This document shows positions 1-7,636 of a DNA stretch of 37,206 bases, in pieces. The notes below the pieces were generated by a model. The model saw only the letters and a program-made list of their open reading frames with translations. It was not told the origin of the DNA and did no database searches. Position 1 is the first letter of the stretch, and each line of letters opens with the position of its first letter. The position numbers were made by a program, and so were the translations under genes. Source of the DNA: Flavobacteriaceae bacterium. Lineage in GTDB: Bacteria; Bacteroidota; Bacteroidia; Flavobacteriales; Flavobacteriaceae. The stretch is taken from NCBI GenBank assembly GCA_002700405.1, contig PACY01000048.1, positions 33,631 through 70,836 of the forward strand, in the 5' to 3' direction.

Positions 1-498
1 ACTAACAGTTATTAAATTCTTTTTTGTCATTACCTCAGTGATTCCTCTTGAATTATTCTTTTCAAACCTAAGGTCTCTATTTGTAACAATTCCTTTTAAA
101 ATTCCTTTATCATCTATAATAGGAATACCTCCAATTTTATTTTCTTTCATACTCAGTTTTGCATCACTGACAATAGAGTCTAGGGGTAGGGTAATTGGAT
201 CAATAATCATCCCGCTTTCTGCTCTTTTAACCTTTCTTACCTTTTTTGCTTGAGCTTCAATAGACATGTTTTTATGTAAAACTCCTAGACCTCCTTCTTG
301 AGCTATTGCAATTGCCATTCTACTTTCAGTAACTGTATCCATTGCTGCAGAAATGATAGGAATATTCAATGATATATTCTTTGAAAATTTAGTTTTTATC
401 TCTACGTCTCTAGGAAGTATTTTTGAATAGGCTGGGATCAGCAGTACATCATCATAAGTAAGAGCTTCTCCAACTATTTTGTTTTGATGATGTTTCAT
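1..498 (-). CDS. guaB: IMP dehydrogenase, N-terminal 166 residues (cut by window edge)
   Basis: IMP dehydrogenase oxidises IMP to XMP with NAD+, the committed step of GTP synthesis in the cytoplasm. The visible 166 codons start at an ATG at 496-498. They contain the family hallmark PIISAAMDTVTE (residues 47-58) and the following GGLGVLHKN segment (69-77). The start of the inserted Bateman (CBS) module runs from about residue 94, with GGIPIIDDKG and GIVTNRD typical of the first CBS repeat. The catalytic cysteine loop and C-terminal flap lie beyond the left edge, so completeness cannot be judged. A good promoter (522-550) and a perfect inverted repeat (499-519) abut the start codon, suggesting that it is transcribed alone and perhaps controlled there. 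The identification is secure. Confidence 0.96.
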   Translation of the reverse strand, partial: MKHHQNKIVGEALTYDDVLLIPAYSKILPRDVEIKTKFSKNISLNIPIISAAMDTVTESRMAIAIAQEGGLGVLHKNMSIEAQAKKVRKVKRAESGMIIDPITLPLDSIVSDAKLSMKENKIGGIPIIDDKGILKGIVTNRDLRFEKNNSRGITEVMTKKNLITVS

Positions 499-519
499 TG
501 CAATTATTAATTAATTGCA
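499..519. promoter_or_regulatory. Perfect 8-bp inverted repeat abutting the guaB start
   Basis: Arms TGCAATTA (499-506) and TAATTGCA (512-519) are separated by TTAAT. The repeat lies between the guaB start codon (498) and the -7 element (522-529), so it covers the expected transcription start. It could be an operator for a repressor or a small 5' hairpin masking the start codon. The symmetry is directly visible; the regulatory role is inferred. Confidence 0.45.
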
Positions 520-521
520 TG

Positions 522-550
522 TAAATATACGACTTTATGTTATATGACAA
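522..550 (-). promoter_or_regulatory. Promoter of guaB (Bacteroidota type)
   Basis: Reading the minus strand, TTG (550-548) is followed after 18 bases by TATATTTA (529-522). This matches the Bacteroidota -33 TTG / -7 TAnnTTTG pattern at seven of eight -7 positions. Transcription would start near 515, giving a leader of about 17-20 bases that contains the inverted repeat at 499-519. Confidence 0.5.
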
Positions 551-577
551 TATTAAATAGTAACAATGATTACAAAT

Positions 578-613
578 AAAAAAAAAACCGCCTTTATGGA
601 GGCGATTTTTTTA
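578..613 (-). terminator. Bidirectional intrinsic terminator between the OMP gene and guaB
   Basis: Stem CGCCT (589-593) pairs with AGGCG (600-604) around a six-base loop. It is preceded on the plus strand by an A-run and followed by a T-run, so it reads as a rho-independent terminator on both strands. On the minus strand it ends the outer-membrane protein transcript 35 bases after its stop codon and insulates guaB. Confidence 0.75.
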
Positions 614-638
614 TTTTCAATTTAAATTTTTTACTTAA

Positions 639-1205
639 TTACAATTTAAATATTATTGAAAGAGTAGCAGTATCTCTAACATTATTTATTTCTCCAGACC
701 AACCAACAGTCATTGCTGAAGAATCACCTTGTTTAGCATAAGAAAATAAGTTTGCTAAACTAAAGTCAATAATAATGTTTTCATTCATAAAATAATTCAT
801 ACCTAAACCAACTCCTATTGTAGAAAGTGAATCATCAAAACTATCTCCGCTTGCAGTTGAGAATCCCATGTTATAGTACCACATTGTTCTTTCTCCCATA
901 TTAAGAAAATAATTTCTTGCTTCAACACCTATAACAGTATTAGATTCTTTGGTCGATCCCATTTCCATAGACATTAGACCAACTGAAGCACCAATTGCCC
1001 ATGAATCATTAATAAAATAGTGAGCTGATGGTGCAATAGTAGATGCTGATGTCTCTTCAGTATCTCCATCATCTGCATTAGCAAATGTAATACCTCCACC
1101 TAAAACCCAATCACCTTGAGCAAAGCCATAACTTGTCTCATCTTGTGCTTGAGTTGAATAAACTCCGAAAAATAATACAGTAATAAAAAGTAATAATTTT
1201 TTCAT
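639..1205 (-). CDS. Small outer-membrane beta-barrel protein, porin-like
   Basis: A 188-residue precursor with a clear signal peptide (about residues 1-20, ending TQAQ, a typical Bacteroidota signal peptidase I site). The mature part alternates hydrophobic and polar residues with many Gly, Tyr and Phe. It contains GDWVLGGGITFA, GLGMNYFMNENIIIDFSLA and a terminal strand ending in Phe-Lys-Leu, as in 8-stranded OmpW/OmpA-like barrels. About eight strands can be traced. The ligand or role cannot be deduced. The gene has its own promoter (1235-1261) and a terminator (578-613), so it is probably monocistronic and well expressed. The family assignment (outer-membrane beta-barrel domain, porin-like) rests on composition and pattern, not on a catalytic motif. 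Confidence 0.8.
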   Translation of the reverse strand: MKKLLLFITVLFFGVYSTQAQDETSYGFAQGDWVLGGGITFANADDGDTEETSASTIAPSAHYFINDSWAIGASVGLMSMEMGSTKESNTVIGVEARNYFLNMGERTMWYYNMGFSTASGDSFDDSLSTIGVGLGMNYFMNENIIIDFSLANLFSYAKQGDSSAMTVGWSGEINNVRDTATLSIIFKL

Positions 1206-1234
1206 TTTATATTTATTTATTGTTAATAATGGTG

Positions 1235-1261
1235 CAAATGTAGGTATTTATTTAGACTCAA
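1235..1261 (-). promoter_or_regulatory. Promoter of the outer-membrane barrel gene
   Basis: On the minus strand, TTG (1261-1259) is followed after 16 bases by TACATTTG (1242-1235), an exact TAnnTTTG -7 element. The -7 element ends 29 bases before the ATG, leaving a short AT-rich leader with no Shine-Dalgarno sequence, as usual in this phylum. Confidence 0.65.
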
Positions 1262-1315
1262 TCTCGATAAAGTGCATATTTATCTGATTAAAAACATTGT
1301 AATTTCATTATAACT

Positions 1316-1330
1316 AATTGATAATCAATT
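1316..1330. repeat. 7-bp inverted repeat upstream of the barrel gene promoter
   Basis: AATTGAT (1316-1322) and ATCAATT (1324-1330) form a near-perfect palindrome around a single A. It lies about 55 bases upstream of the -33 element of the barrel gene and about 54 bases downstream of the HMG-CoA lyase stop. It has no adjacent T-run on the minus strand, so it is more operator-like than terminator-like. Given the AT bias it may be chance. Confidence 0.3.
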
Positions 1331-1383
1331 CAATAGATATTCCTGTGATAAATTGAAGAAAACATCATTTTATTGACAAAATA

Positions 1384-2244
1384 CTACTTATATCTGCCAA
1401 AAATATCTAATGAGCTATTAAATGCCTTGGCAAAAAGATCAGAATTTATTGAAGTTTGAAGATTATTTTCTGTAACAAAAGAAACTAGCTTTTCTGTTGG
1501 CATATTTCCAATTAGATTGTCTGAGGCCATAGGACATCCTCCAAATCCTTTTATTGCGCCATCAAAACGTCTACAGCCTGCATCATAAGCAGTTTTTACT
1601 TTCTCATACCAAAACTTAGGGTTTGTATGTAAATGGACTCCAAACTCAATGTTTTTATATTTATTAGATAAGCTTTTAAATATTTTTCCAATAGAATCAG
1701 TATCTGCAGAGCCAATGGTATCACTCAATGATATAGTTTTTATTCCCTTATCTATCAAATATGTAACCCATTTTTCAACTATTTCTAAACTCCAAGGATC
1801 ACCATAAGGATTTCCAAAGCCCATTGATAGGTAAACCACTAATTCCTTTTTGTTTTTTACGCATATATCTTTTATATCCATAAGAACTATTTCTGATTCC
1901 TTTATTGTCTTGTTAGTATTTCTCATTTGGAAGTTTTCAGAAATAGAGAATGGATAACCTAAATATGAAATTTTTGAGAATTTGCAAGCTTCTAAAGCTC
2001 CGCGCTTATTAGCAATTATAACTAATAGCTTAGTATTGTTAGTTATTTTTATTTTTTCTATAACATCACCGGTGTCAGATAGTTGTGGTATAACTTTACT
2101 TGAAACAAAACTACCAATATCTAATGTGTCAAAACCAACATCCACTAAAGACTGAAGATATTTTACCTTATGATTGGTTGGAATAAATTCCTTAATGCTT
2201 TGCATTGCATCTCTTGGACATTCAATAATTTTAATAGTTGACAT
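1384..2244 (-). CDS. mvaB: Hydroxymethylglutaryl-CoA lyase
   Basis: This enzyme cleaves 3-hydroxy-3-methylglutaryl-CoA to acetyl-CoA and acetoacetate, the last step of leucine catabolism. The 286-residue length fits bacterial HMG-CoA lyases, which are DRE-TIM metallolyases with a TIM barrel. Visible catalytic features are Arg11-Asp12 in the first strand (IIECPRDAMQ), the metal-binding pair in GVHLHTNP (His204, His206) and the signature loop GFGGCPMA with catalytic Cys237. The N-terminus has ECPRD where many relatives have EVGPRD. The LysE-family gene lies 30 bases upstream on the same strand and may be cotranscribed. No other leucine-degradation gene is in view. A closely related acyl-CoA substrate cannot be excluded. 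Confidence 0.9.
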   Translation of the reverse strand: MSTIKIIECPRDAMQSIKEFIPTNHKVKYLQSLVDVGFDTLDIGSFVSSKVIPQLSDTGDVIEKIKITNNTKLLVIIANKRGALEACKFSKISYLGYPFSISENFQMRNTNKTIKESEIVLMDIKDICVKNKKELVVYLSMGFGNPYGDPWSLEIVEKWVTYLIDKGIKTISLSDTIGSADTDSIGKIFKSLSNKYKNIEFGVHLHTNPKFWYEKVKTAYDAGCRRFDGAIKGFGGCPMASDNLIGNMPTEKLVSFVTENNLQTSINSDLFAKAFNSSLDIFGRYK

Positions 2245-2274
2245 TTCAAATAGCTAAGATGTATTAAAATTAGC

Positions 2275-2898
2275 TTAATTTTCAGAAAATAGTATCATTA
2301 TTGCAATTGAAATTAAGACAGTAATATTAATCCATTTCAATAACTCAGTGTAGACTTTAAATTTTTTAAAATTATTGTAAATAAAAGAAGACATGAAGAC
2401 AATTATAATAAAAACAATGAAAGTGACTAACATAAAAATTACTCCTAGAATATAAAACTGGATAATTGGATTTATGTAATCGCTAAAAATAAAGGTTGGA
2501 AAAAATGCTAAAAAGAAAATTAAAACCTTAGGATTTAATATATTCATCAAAAAGCCATTTAAAAATACCTTAAACTTGTTTTTTTGATTCATTCTATCTG
2601 GAATATCTGTTATTTCATTCTCAGAATTATATACTTTTATTGCAACAAACAATAAATATATTGCTCCAATATATTTTAATATAGAAACAAGAAAAGAATT
2701 ACTTGTAATTAATGCTGAAACACCAAAGGCTACAAAGGTTGTGTGAATAAAACAACCTGAAACCAATCCTAAAATAGTATAAAATCCAAGTGTTTTTCCA
2801 TATTTAGCACTAAAAGTTAAGACAAAAAAATTATCTGGACCCGGAGCCAATGCTAGTAAGAAACTAGCTATACTAAAAGAAATCAATATACTTTCCAT
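2275..2898 (-). CDS. LysE/RhtB-family amino-acid exporter
   Basis: A 207-residue inner-membrane protein with about six hydrophobic segments. Near the N-terminus it has the family motif APGPDNFFVLT (residues 18-28). LysE/RhtB proteins export amino acids or related metabolites using the proton-motive force. The substrate cannot be read from sequence. A further conserved cue is the NPK triplet after the central loop (LNPKVLIFF, about 121-129). It lies directly upstream of HMG-CoA lyase on the same strand, with 30 bases between the genes, so the two may share a transcript. It is divergent from the M43 protease gene, with a 53-base shared intergenic region. Confidence 0.88.
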   Translation of the reverse strand: MESILISFSIASFLLALAPGPDNFFVLTFSAKYGKTLGFYTILGLVSGCFIHTTFVAFGVSALITSNSFLVSILKYIGAIYLLFVAIKVYNSENEITDIPDRMNQKNKFKVFLNGFLMNILNPKVLIFFLAFFPTFIFSDYINPIIQFYILGVIFMLVTFIVFIIIVFMSSFIYNNFKKFKVYTELLKWINITVLISIAIMILFSEN

Positions 2899-2951
2899 AA
2901 ATACAATTTCAATAAAAATTAAGTATTTTTACATTATATCTGCAAAATAAC

Positions 2952-4694
2952 ATGAAAAAAATACTATTTATATCAGCATTATTGATTTCTATAAATTCTA
3001 ACGCTCAAAATATTGATAACATGTGTGGAACAGATGTTCCAGAAAACTATTTTGAACTATTAGAAGAAAAAAGGGATCTTATTGAAAAATATGAAAAAGA
3101 ATATTATCAATTGAAACAAAATAGAACCTCAACTGCAATAACTAATGTTCCTGTAAAAATTCACATAGTTACTCAAGCAAGTGGTGCAACTTCGATTTCA
3201 GAATCAGATATCATAGCAGAAATTGAAGAGGCTAACTCCTACCTAGTAAATTCTTTTTTAGAAATGAACATATGTGATGAAGTGAATTATATTGCTGATA
3301 ATACTTTGTATGAATTTGATACAGCTGACCAGGGACAATTATATTCCTATCATGAGCCAGATATTCTAAATATATATTTTGTTGAGTCTATTAGTTCTGG
3401 TGGAAATGGAATATGTGGTTATACTTATCTTCCTGGAAGCAATAGTCAATATTATGATGTAATTGTTATGGACAACCAATGCACAACTAATAATAGCGGA
3501 GATACATTACTGCATGAATTTGGACATCACTGGAATCTAATTCACACCCATGGAGTTCAAAATGGCACATTGACTGACGAGCTTGTAAATGGTTCCAATT
3601 GTGAAACAGCAGGAGACAGGATATGTGATACTCCAGCTGATCCACAATTAAATGGTAGCAATGTAAGTAACGTTAGTTGTGTTTATAATGGAAATGATAC
3701 AGACGGGCAAGGACAGCCTTTTGACCCAGATACTTCGAATATAATGTCATATTCTCCACAAAGCTGTACAAACACGCTATCTGATGGTCAATTTGCAAGA
3801 ATGTACGCAGGCTATCATGCTTTTAAATCTTATTATAAATGCCCATCATTTAATATTGATTTTAATACTGATCAAAATCAAGATTGTGATGATAATATGA
3901 GTGTTGACTTTACTGACACAAGTGTTGGAGCAATTTCATGGCAATGGGATGTTGATGGAGATGATGTGATTGATTATACTAGTCAAAACCCTTCACACAC
4001 TTACACCCCTGGAGATTATGATGTCACACTTACTATTACAAATTCAAATTCTTCTTCTATAACTAAAGTTTTTCCTAGCTATATTAATTACAGCTCAAGT
4101 ATTTATGAAACTACTAAGGTTTATCTTACAATAAGGGTAGTCTATGGGGTAGATCAAAATACCTGGGAACTCACAGATAGTTCTGGAACAATTATTGATT
4201 CTGGTGGGCCTTATAGTGAGTCCGGAGATTATACTCATGAATTAGATGTTGTTCAGTCTGAATGTTATACGTTCTCTATTTTTGACTCAGAAGGAGATGG
4301 GTTAAGTAATAATAATAATTTGGCGGGTGCTGCAGGACAAGAATTCTATGAATTAAAAGCAGATAATGATATTCTTATTCATACCAATACAAATTTTGGA
4401 TCTTCTGAGAGTACACAAATAAGCACAAATTACTTAGGTTTATCAGATTTAGAAATTAACAACTTTAGTGTTTATCCAAATCCATCTGAATATTTGCTAA
4501 CTATTAGGCCAAATGGGTCTATAATACCTGAAAAATATTCAATAATTGACATAAATGGAAGAATAATTTTGAATAAGGATGTTCAGTCACAATATGATTT
4601 ATCTGTAGAAACAGGAGCATTGGAATCTGGAATTTATTTTATAAATATAGTTTCAAAAGGAAAAGAAGAAACAATAAAATTTATAGTAAAATAA
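2952..4694 (+). CDS. Secreted M43-type zinc metalloprotease with PKD and type IX sorting domains
   Basis: A 580-residue exported protease. Order: signal peptide (1-19, ending NSNAQ); propeptide-like segment with coiled-coil propensity (31-58); pappalysin/M43 catalytic domain (about 66-295); PKD domain (about 305-375); a beta-sandwich segment (about 388-480) with a Cys-rich-looking DSEGDG acidic turn; and a type IX secretion system type A C-terminal sorting domain (about 498-580) with VYPNPS near its start. Zinc ligands are His188, His192 and His198 with catalytic Glu189 (HEFGHH). The usual Gly of HExxHxxGxxH is Asn195. The Met-turn is NIMSYSP (Met265). The protein is probably secreted or surface-anchored to digest external protein. 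The stop codon is one base from the convergent pyrD stop. Confidence 0.93.
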   Translation: MKKILFISALLISINSNAQNIDNMCGTDVPENYFELLEEKRDLIEKYEKEYYQLKQNRTSTAITNVPVKIHIVTQASGATSISESDIIAEIEEANSYLVNSFLEMNICDEVNYIADNTLYEFDTADQGQLYSYHEPDILNIYFVESISSGGNGICGYTYLPGSNSQYYDVIVMDNQCTTNNSGDTLLHEFGHHWNLIHTHGVQNGTLTDELVNGSNCETAGDRICDTPADPQLNGSNVSNVSCVYNGNDTDGQGQPFDPDTSNIMSYSPQSCTNTLSDGQFARMYAGYHAFKSYYKCPSFNIDFNTDQNQDCDDNMSVDFTDTSVGAISWQWDVDGDDVIDYTSQNPSHTYTPGDYDVTLTITNSNSSSITKVFPSYINYSSSIYETTKVYLTIRVVYGVDQNTWELTDSSGTIIDSGGPYSESGDYTHELDVVQSECYTFSIFDSEGDGLSNNNNLAGAAGQEFYELKADNDILIHTNTNFGSSESTQISTNYLGLSDLEINNFSVYPNPSEYLLTIRPNGSIIPEKYSIIDINGRIILNKDVQSQYDLSVETGALESGIYFINIVSKGKEETIKFIVK

Positions 4695-4695
4695 C

Positions 4696-5715
4696 TTAGT
4701 TTAAACTAGTTAATGCTTTATTTATTGATTTTATAAGAGAAGGACCCTCATATATAAATCCTGTATAAATTTGAACTAAATCTGCACCTGCTTTAATCTT
4801 ATCTATTGCATCTTTTGCAGAATGAATACCTCCCACTCCAATTATAGGTATTTTTCCATTGCTTTTATCAGAAATAAATCTAATGACTTCATTGGATTTA
4901 TTTGCCAATGGCTTTCCACTTAAGCCTCCTGATTCATTTATATTTTTTGAAGTTAAATTATCCCTATTTATTGTGGTATTAGTAGCTATAATTCCATCAA
5001 TTTTTAGAGATATTGCTAAATCTACAATCTCTAAAAGGTTTTCTTTAGATAAATCAGGAGATATCTTAATTAAAATAGGTTTAGTTTTTGATTTCTTTAA
5101 ATTCTCTTTATTCAGAGAATCTAAAATAACTCTTAGGAAATTCGTGTTCTGTAGCTCTCTTAGATTAGGCGTATTTGGAGAGCTAACATTTACAGCGAAA
5201 TAATCAACAAAATCATACAAGTGATTAAAACATAACAAATAGTCATTAACTGCTTGAGTGTTTGGGGTATTCTTGTTTTTTCCAATATTACCTCCAATTA
5301 ATATATTTTTATTTTTCTTTAAGCGCAAAGCAATCTTAGCCATTCCATCATTATTAAAGCCCATTCTATTAATAATGCCTTGATCATTAGTTAATCTGAA
5401 TAATCGCTTCTTTGGATTGCCTTGTTGGGGTTGTGGAGTTACGGTTCCAATCTCTACAAAACCAAAACCAAAGCGACTTAATTCTTTATACAGTTTAGCA
5501 TTCTTATCAAATCCAGCAGCCAATCCTACTGGATTTTTAAAATCCAATCCAAATAATTTTCTTTCTAGTTTGTTGTTTTTTACTGAATATATCTTCTCAA
5601 TAAAAAAACCAATAAAAGGAAGGTTTAAACTTATTTTAAAAAATAGAAAAGTAAAATTGTGAACTTTTTCAGGATCAAATAAAAATAAGAAAGGAAGAAT
5701 TATCTTTTTATACAT
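4696..5715 (-). CDS. pyrD: Dihydroorotate dehydrogenase (quinone), class 2
   Basis: This enzyme oxidises dihydroorotate to orotate with electrons passed to menaquinone, the fourth step of pyrimidine synthesis, at the inner face of the membrane. The 339-residue length and the hydrophobic amphipathic N-terminus (about 1-45) fit class 2 enzymes. Visible motifs are the FMN/substrate segment NPVGLAAGFDKN, GTVTPQPQQGNPKKR, NRMGFNN, the catalytic-serine loop NVSSPNTPNLR and the late FMN phosphate loop IGVGGI. All expected active-site segments are present. It is separated from yajC by about 70 bases and has its own -7 element (5737-5744), so it is probably transcribed alone. The 3' end abuts the M43 protease gene tail to tail. 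Confidence 0.96.
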   Translation of the reverse strand: MYKKIILPFLFLFDPEKVHNFTFLFFKISLNLPFIGFFIEKIYSVKNNKLERKLFGLDFKNPVGLAAGFDKNAKLYKELSRFGFGFVEIGTVTPQPQQGNPKKRLFRLTNDQGIINRMGFNNDGMAKIALRLKKNKNILIGGNIGKNKNTPNTQAVNDYLLCFNHLYDFVDYFAVNVSSPNTPNLRELQNTNFLRVILDSLNKENLKKSKTKPILIKISPDLSKENLLEIVDLAISLKIDGIIATNTTINRDNLTSKNINESGGLSGKPLANKSNEVIRFISDKSNGKIPIIGVGGIHSAKDAIDKIKAGADLVQIYTGFIYEGPSLIKSINKALTSLN

Positions 5716-5736
5716 TCACAACAATGAACTATATTA

Positions 5737-5744
5737 CAAAAATA
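5737..5744 (-). promoter_or_regulatory. -7 promoter element of pyrD
   Basis: The minus strand reads TATTTTTG, an exact TAnnTTTG match, ending 21 bases before the pyrD ATG. The nearest upstream TTG (5771-5769) is 24 bases away, slightly far for a -33 element, so only the -7 element is claimed. Confidence 0.45.
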
Positions 5745-5771
5745 TAATAAAATGAATTAACTAAAAAGCAA

Positions 5772-5809
5772 CTAAGAGCTTAATGATTATTTTTTCTTAT
5801 TAAGCTTAG
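5772..5809 (-). terminator. Inverted repeat at the yajC 3' end, possible terminator
   Basis: AGCTTAAT (5777-5784) and ATTAAGCT (5799-5806) are perfect arms, extendable by CTAAG (5772-5776) and CTTAG (5805-5809) with a two-base bulge. The arms flank the yajC stop codon. On the minus strand the repeat is followed by TTGCTTTTTAG, a weak T-tract. It could end the nusB-DUF1573-yajC transcript. The stem is AT-rich, so this is tentative. Confidence 0.4.
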
Positions 5810-6059
5810 TAGTTTTACTTATAGAAATAGCTGATATCTCTATCTTAATCTTTCCAGCCATAGTTGCAATAATACAGGTTCCTTCTTTGTTATTCACATC
5901 ATTTACAGTTCCATAAATGCCTCCAATTGTAACTATCCTATCACCTCTTTTTAGTTCAGCTTTAAATTTCTTTTCTGTTTTATTTTGATTAAACTGAGGT
6001 CTTATTATAAAAAAATAAGTAACCAATAAAATTGCAAGAATAAAAACGCTAGTATCCAT
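5787..6059 (-). CDS. yajC: Preprotein translocase subunit YajC
   Basis: YajC is a small inner-membrane protein associated with SecDF and SecYEG. The 90 residues comprise one N-terminal transmembrane helix (about 4-20) and a cytoplasmic beta-rich domain. Typical segments are FFIIRPQ at the helix end, LKRGDRIVTIGGIYGTV (36-52) and a basic C-terminus. Length matches the family. It starts 8 bases after the DUF1573 gene stop, and both follow nusB, an arrangement commonly seen in Flavobacteriia, so the three are read as one operon. Confidence 0.95.
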   Translation of the reverse strand: MDTSVFILAILLVTYFFIIRPQFNQNKTEKKFKAELKRGDRIVTIGGIYGTVNDVNNKEGTCIIATMAGKIKIEISAISISKTTKLNKKK

Positions 6060-6067
6060 CTATAATA

Positions 6068-6565
6068 TTATTGTACTATTGGACCAGGAGGAGTTTGATT
6101 TGGCCTGTTCTTAAGCTTTTCTGCCATTTCTGGATTATTAATAAATGCTGTTATCTTAACAGTTTCTCTACCAGCTGCAGTGTTTGCAGCAATTGTAACT
6201 GTTTTAGAAGTCTTATTAACACCCTTTCCATTAAATTTGACAGTAAATTGCGATGATTCTCCAGGACTTAATGGCTCTCTACTCCAATCTCTAGGAACTG
6301 TACATCCGCATGTGCTTTTAATGTCTGTAATAACTAAAGGGCTTTCACCAGTATTAGTATAGGAAAAAACAGTCTCTACAGGAGTGCCATCTTGAATAGT
6401 GCCAAAGTCATGAACTGTCTTGTCAAAAGTCATAATTGGAGCATTAGTGAAGGAATTATCTCTTACTGATGCCTTTTGAACATTCTCAGACTTTACCTTA
6501 CTAAAAGGATCATCTCCACAGGAAAATATAAAAAATACCGATAATAAAAATAATATGTTTTTCAT
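6068..6565 (-). CDS. DUF1573 domain lipoprotein
   Basis: A 165-residue predicted lipoprotein. A hydrophobic leader ends in the lipobox-like IFSC, with Cys16 as the acylation site. The mature protein carries one DUF1573 domain (about 45-150), an Ig-like/ASH-like beta fold. It is recognisable from FDKTVHDFGTIQDG, the YTNTGESPLVI strand and KSTCGCTVP with its paired cysteines. It ends in a Pro-rich tail. DUF1573 proteins are abundant in Bacteroidota, and their biochemical role is not established. It lies between nusB and yajC in one transcription unit. A protein like this would be a natural client of the lipoprotein N-acyltransferase-like gene at 21531. Confidence 0.9.
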   Translation of the reverse strand: MKNILFLLSVFFIFSCGDDPFSKVKSENVQKASVRDNSFTNAPIMTFDKTVHDFGTIQDGTPVETVFSYTNTGESPLVITDIKSTCGCTVPRDWSREPLSPGESSQFTVKFNGKGVNKTSKTVTIAANTAAGRETVKITAFINNPEMAEKLKNRPNQTPPGPIVQ

Positions 6566-6608
6566 TTCTTAAAAGAATTAAATTTTGCTGTAAAAATATA
6601 AAAAAATG

Positions 6609-7556
6609 TCATTCGTGCAAACCTCTACCTTCTTTAATTATTTTACCTTTTTTAGTAAAATCTTTTACAATACTATCTAAAACACCGTTTATAAATATAT
6701 TGCTTTTTGGTGTTGAATATTCTTTTGATATCTCAATATATTCATTTAAAGTTACTTTAATTGGGATAGTCTTAAACTCAATAAGTTCACAGACTGCCAT
6801 ATTTAACATTATATAATCTATTTTCGCTATCCTTTCAGAATCCCAATTTTTAGTTTTTTTAGAAATCTCCTTATTGTATTTACTGTAATTTTCTAATGTT
6901 GTTTTAAGTAATTTTTTCGCAAATATTTTATCCTGACTATCCTTATATAATTTTGGTAATAAATGTTTTTTAGTGTTTATTTTTTTAGACTTATTTATCA
7001 GTTTTAAAATAATCGTATTAACTAATGGCAAATCATCAACCCAATTAATGTTTTTATCTTCTAAGTAACTATACAGCTTCTCATCATTAACTATAATATC
7101 TTTATATAATTTAGAAACAAAATTTTTATCATTTTTAAAAGAAAGGTCACTACTTGTTAAATAATCAGAATAAAAATCACTTTTTATTAATTGATCGTAT
7201 ATTAAATCAACATATTTAAAATCCATCCCCCACACCTCTAAAGATCTCTTTTTTATCTCTTGATTAAATAACTTGTTTATTTTAAAATAATTTAGTAATT
7301 GATTTTTGATAATTTTTTGATTATCAAAATGATTATTATTGTCAGTTAAAAGTTTTTGTTTAGAAATTAGGAATTTGGTTTCTGCCTTTTTTAATAACTC
7401 TACTAGCAAAGAGATTAAAATTAAGTATAAATCATACATAGAATCTATACTATCTAAGAGATTTTTCTCTGTCTCTTTTGTATATTCGAAATCAGAAATT
7501 TTTAATGCGTAGATAATTTGCATTATTTTTAGGCGAATATGTCTTCTAGTAAGCAT
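6609..7556 (-). CDS. nusB: Transcription antitermination factor NusB, long Bacteroidota form
   Basis: NusB pairs with NusE (S10) to bind boxA RNA and promote antitermination of rRNA operons. At 315 residues this is about twice the E. coli length. The NusB fold occupies the C-terminal half (about 190-310), with the conserved terminal segment NEYIEISKEYSTPKS followed by FINGVLDSI. The N-terminal half starts with the recognisable TRRHIRLKIMQIIYA. It then has a charged helical stretch (about 20-180) that Bacteroidota NusBs usually carry. Lys and Asn are very frequent, reflecting base composition. It is the first gene of the nusB-DUF1573-yajC run and divergent from the ABC exporter, with 80 bases between them. 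Confidence 0.9.
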   Translation of the reverse strand: MLTRRHIRLKIMQIIYALKISDFEYTKETEKNLLDSIDSMYDLYLILISLLVELLKKAETKFLISKQKLLTDNNNHFDNQKIIKNQLLNYFKINKLFNQEIKKRSLEVWGMDFKYVDLIYDQLIKSDFYSDYLTSSDLSFKNDKNFVSKLYKDIIVNDEKLYSYLEDKNINWVDDLPLVNTIILKLINKSKKINTKKHLLPKLYKDSQDKIFAKKLLKTTLENYSKYNKEISKKTKNWDSERIAKIDYIMLNMAVCELIEFKTIPIKVTLNEYIEISKEYSTPKSNIFINGVLDSIVKDFTKKGKIIKEGRGLHE

Positions 7557-7636
7557 TTTAAAGAACTTTAATTAAATACTTTAATTTAATTTTACGCAAG
7601 ATACTATTAAAATTTATTAGAAAGAATTTATAATCA

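Noticed and set aside
38..253. Open frame on plus inside guaB
   Set aside because: Antisense shadow of the guaB reading frame, which shows clear IMPDH motifs on minus.
4693..4711. AACTTAGTTTAAACTAGTT palindrome at the M43/pyrD junction as a bidirectional terminator
   Set aside because: AT-rich, imperfect and without flanking T-runs; part of it encodes the pyrD C-terminus.
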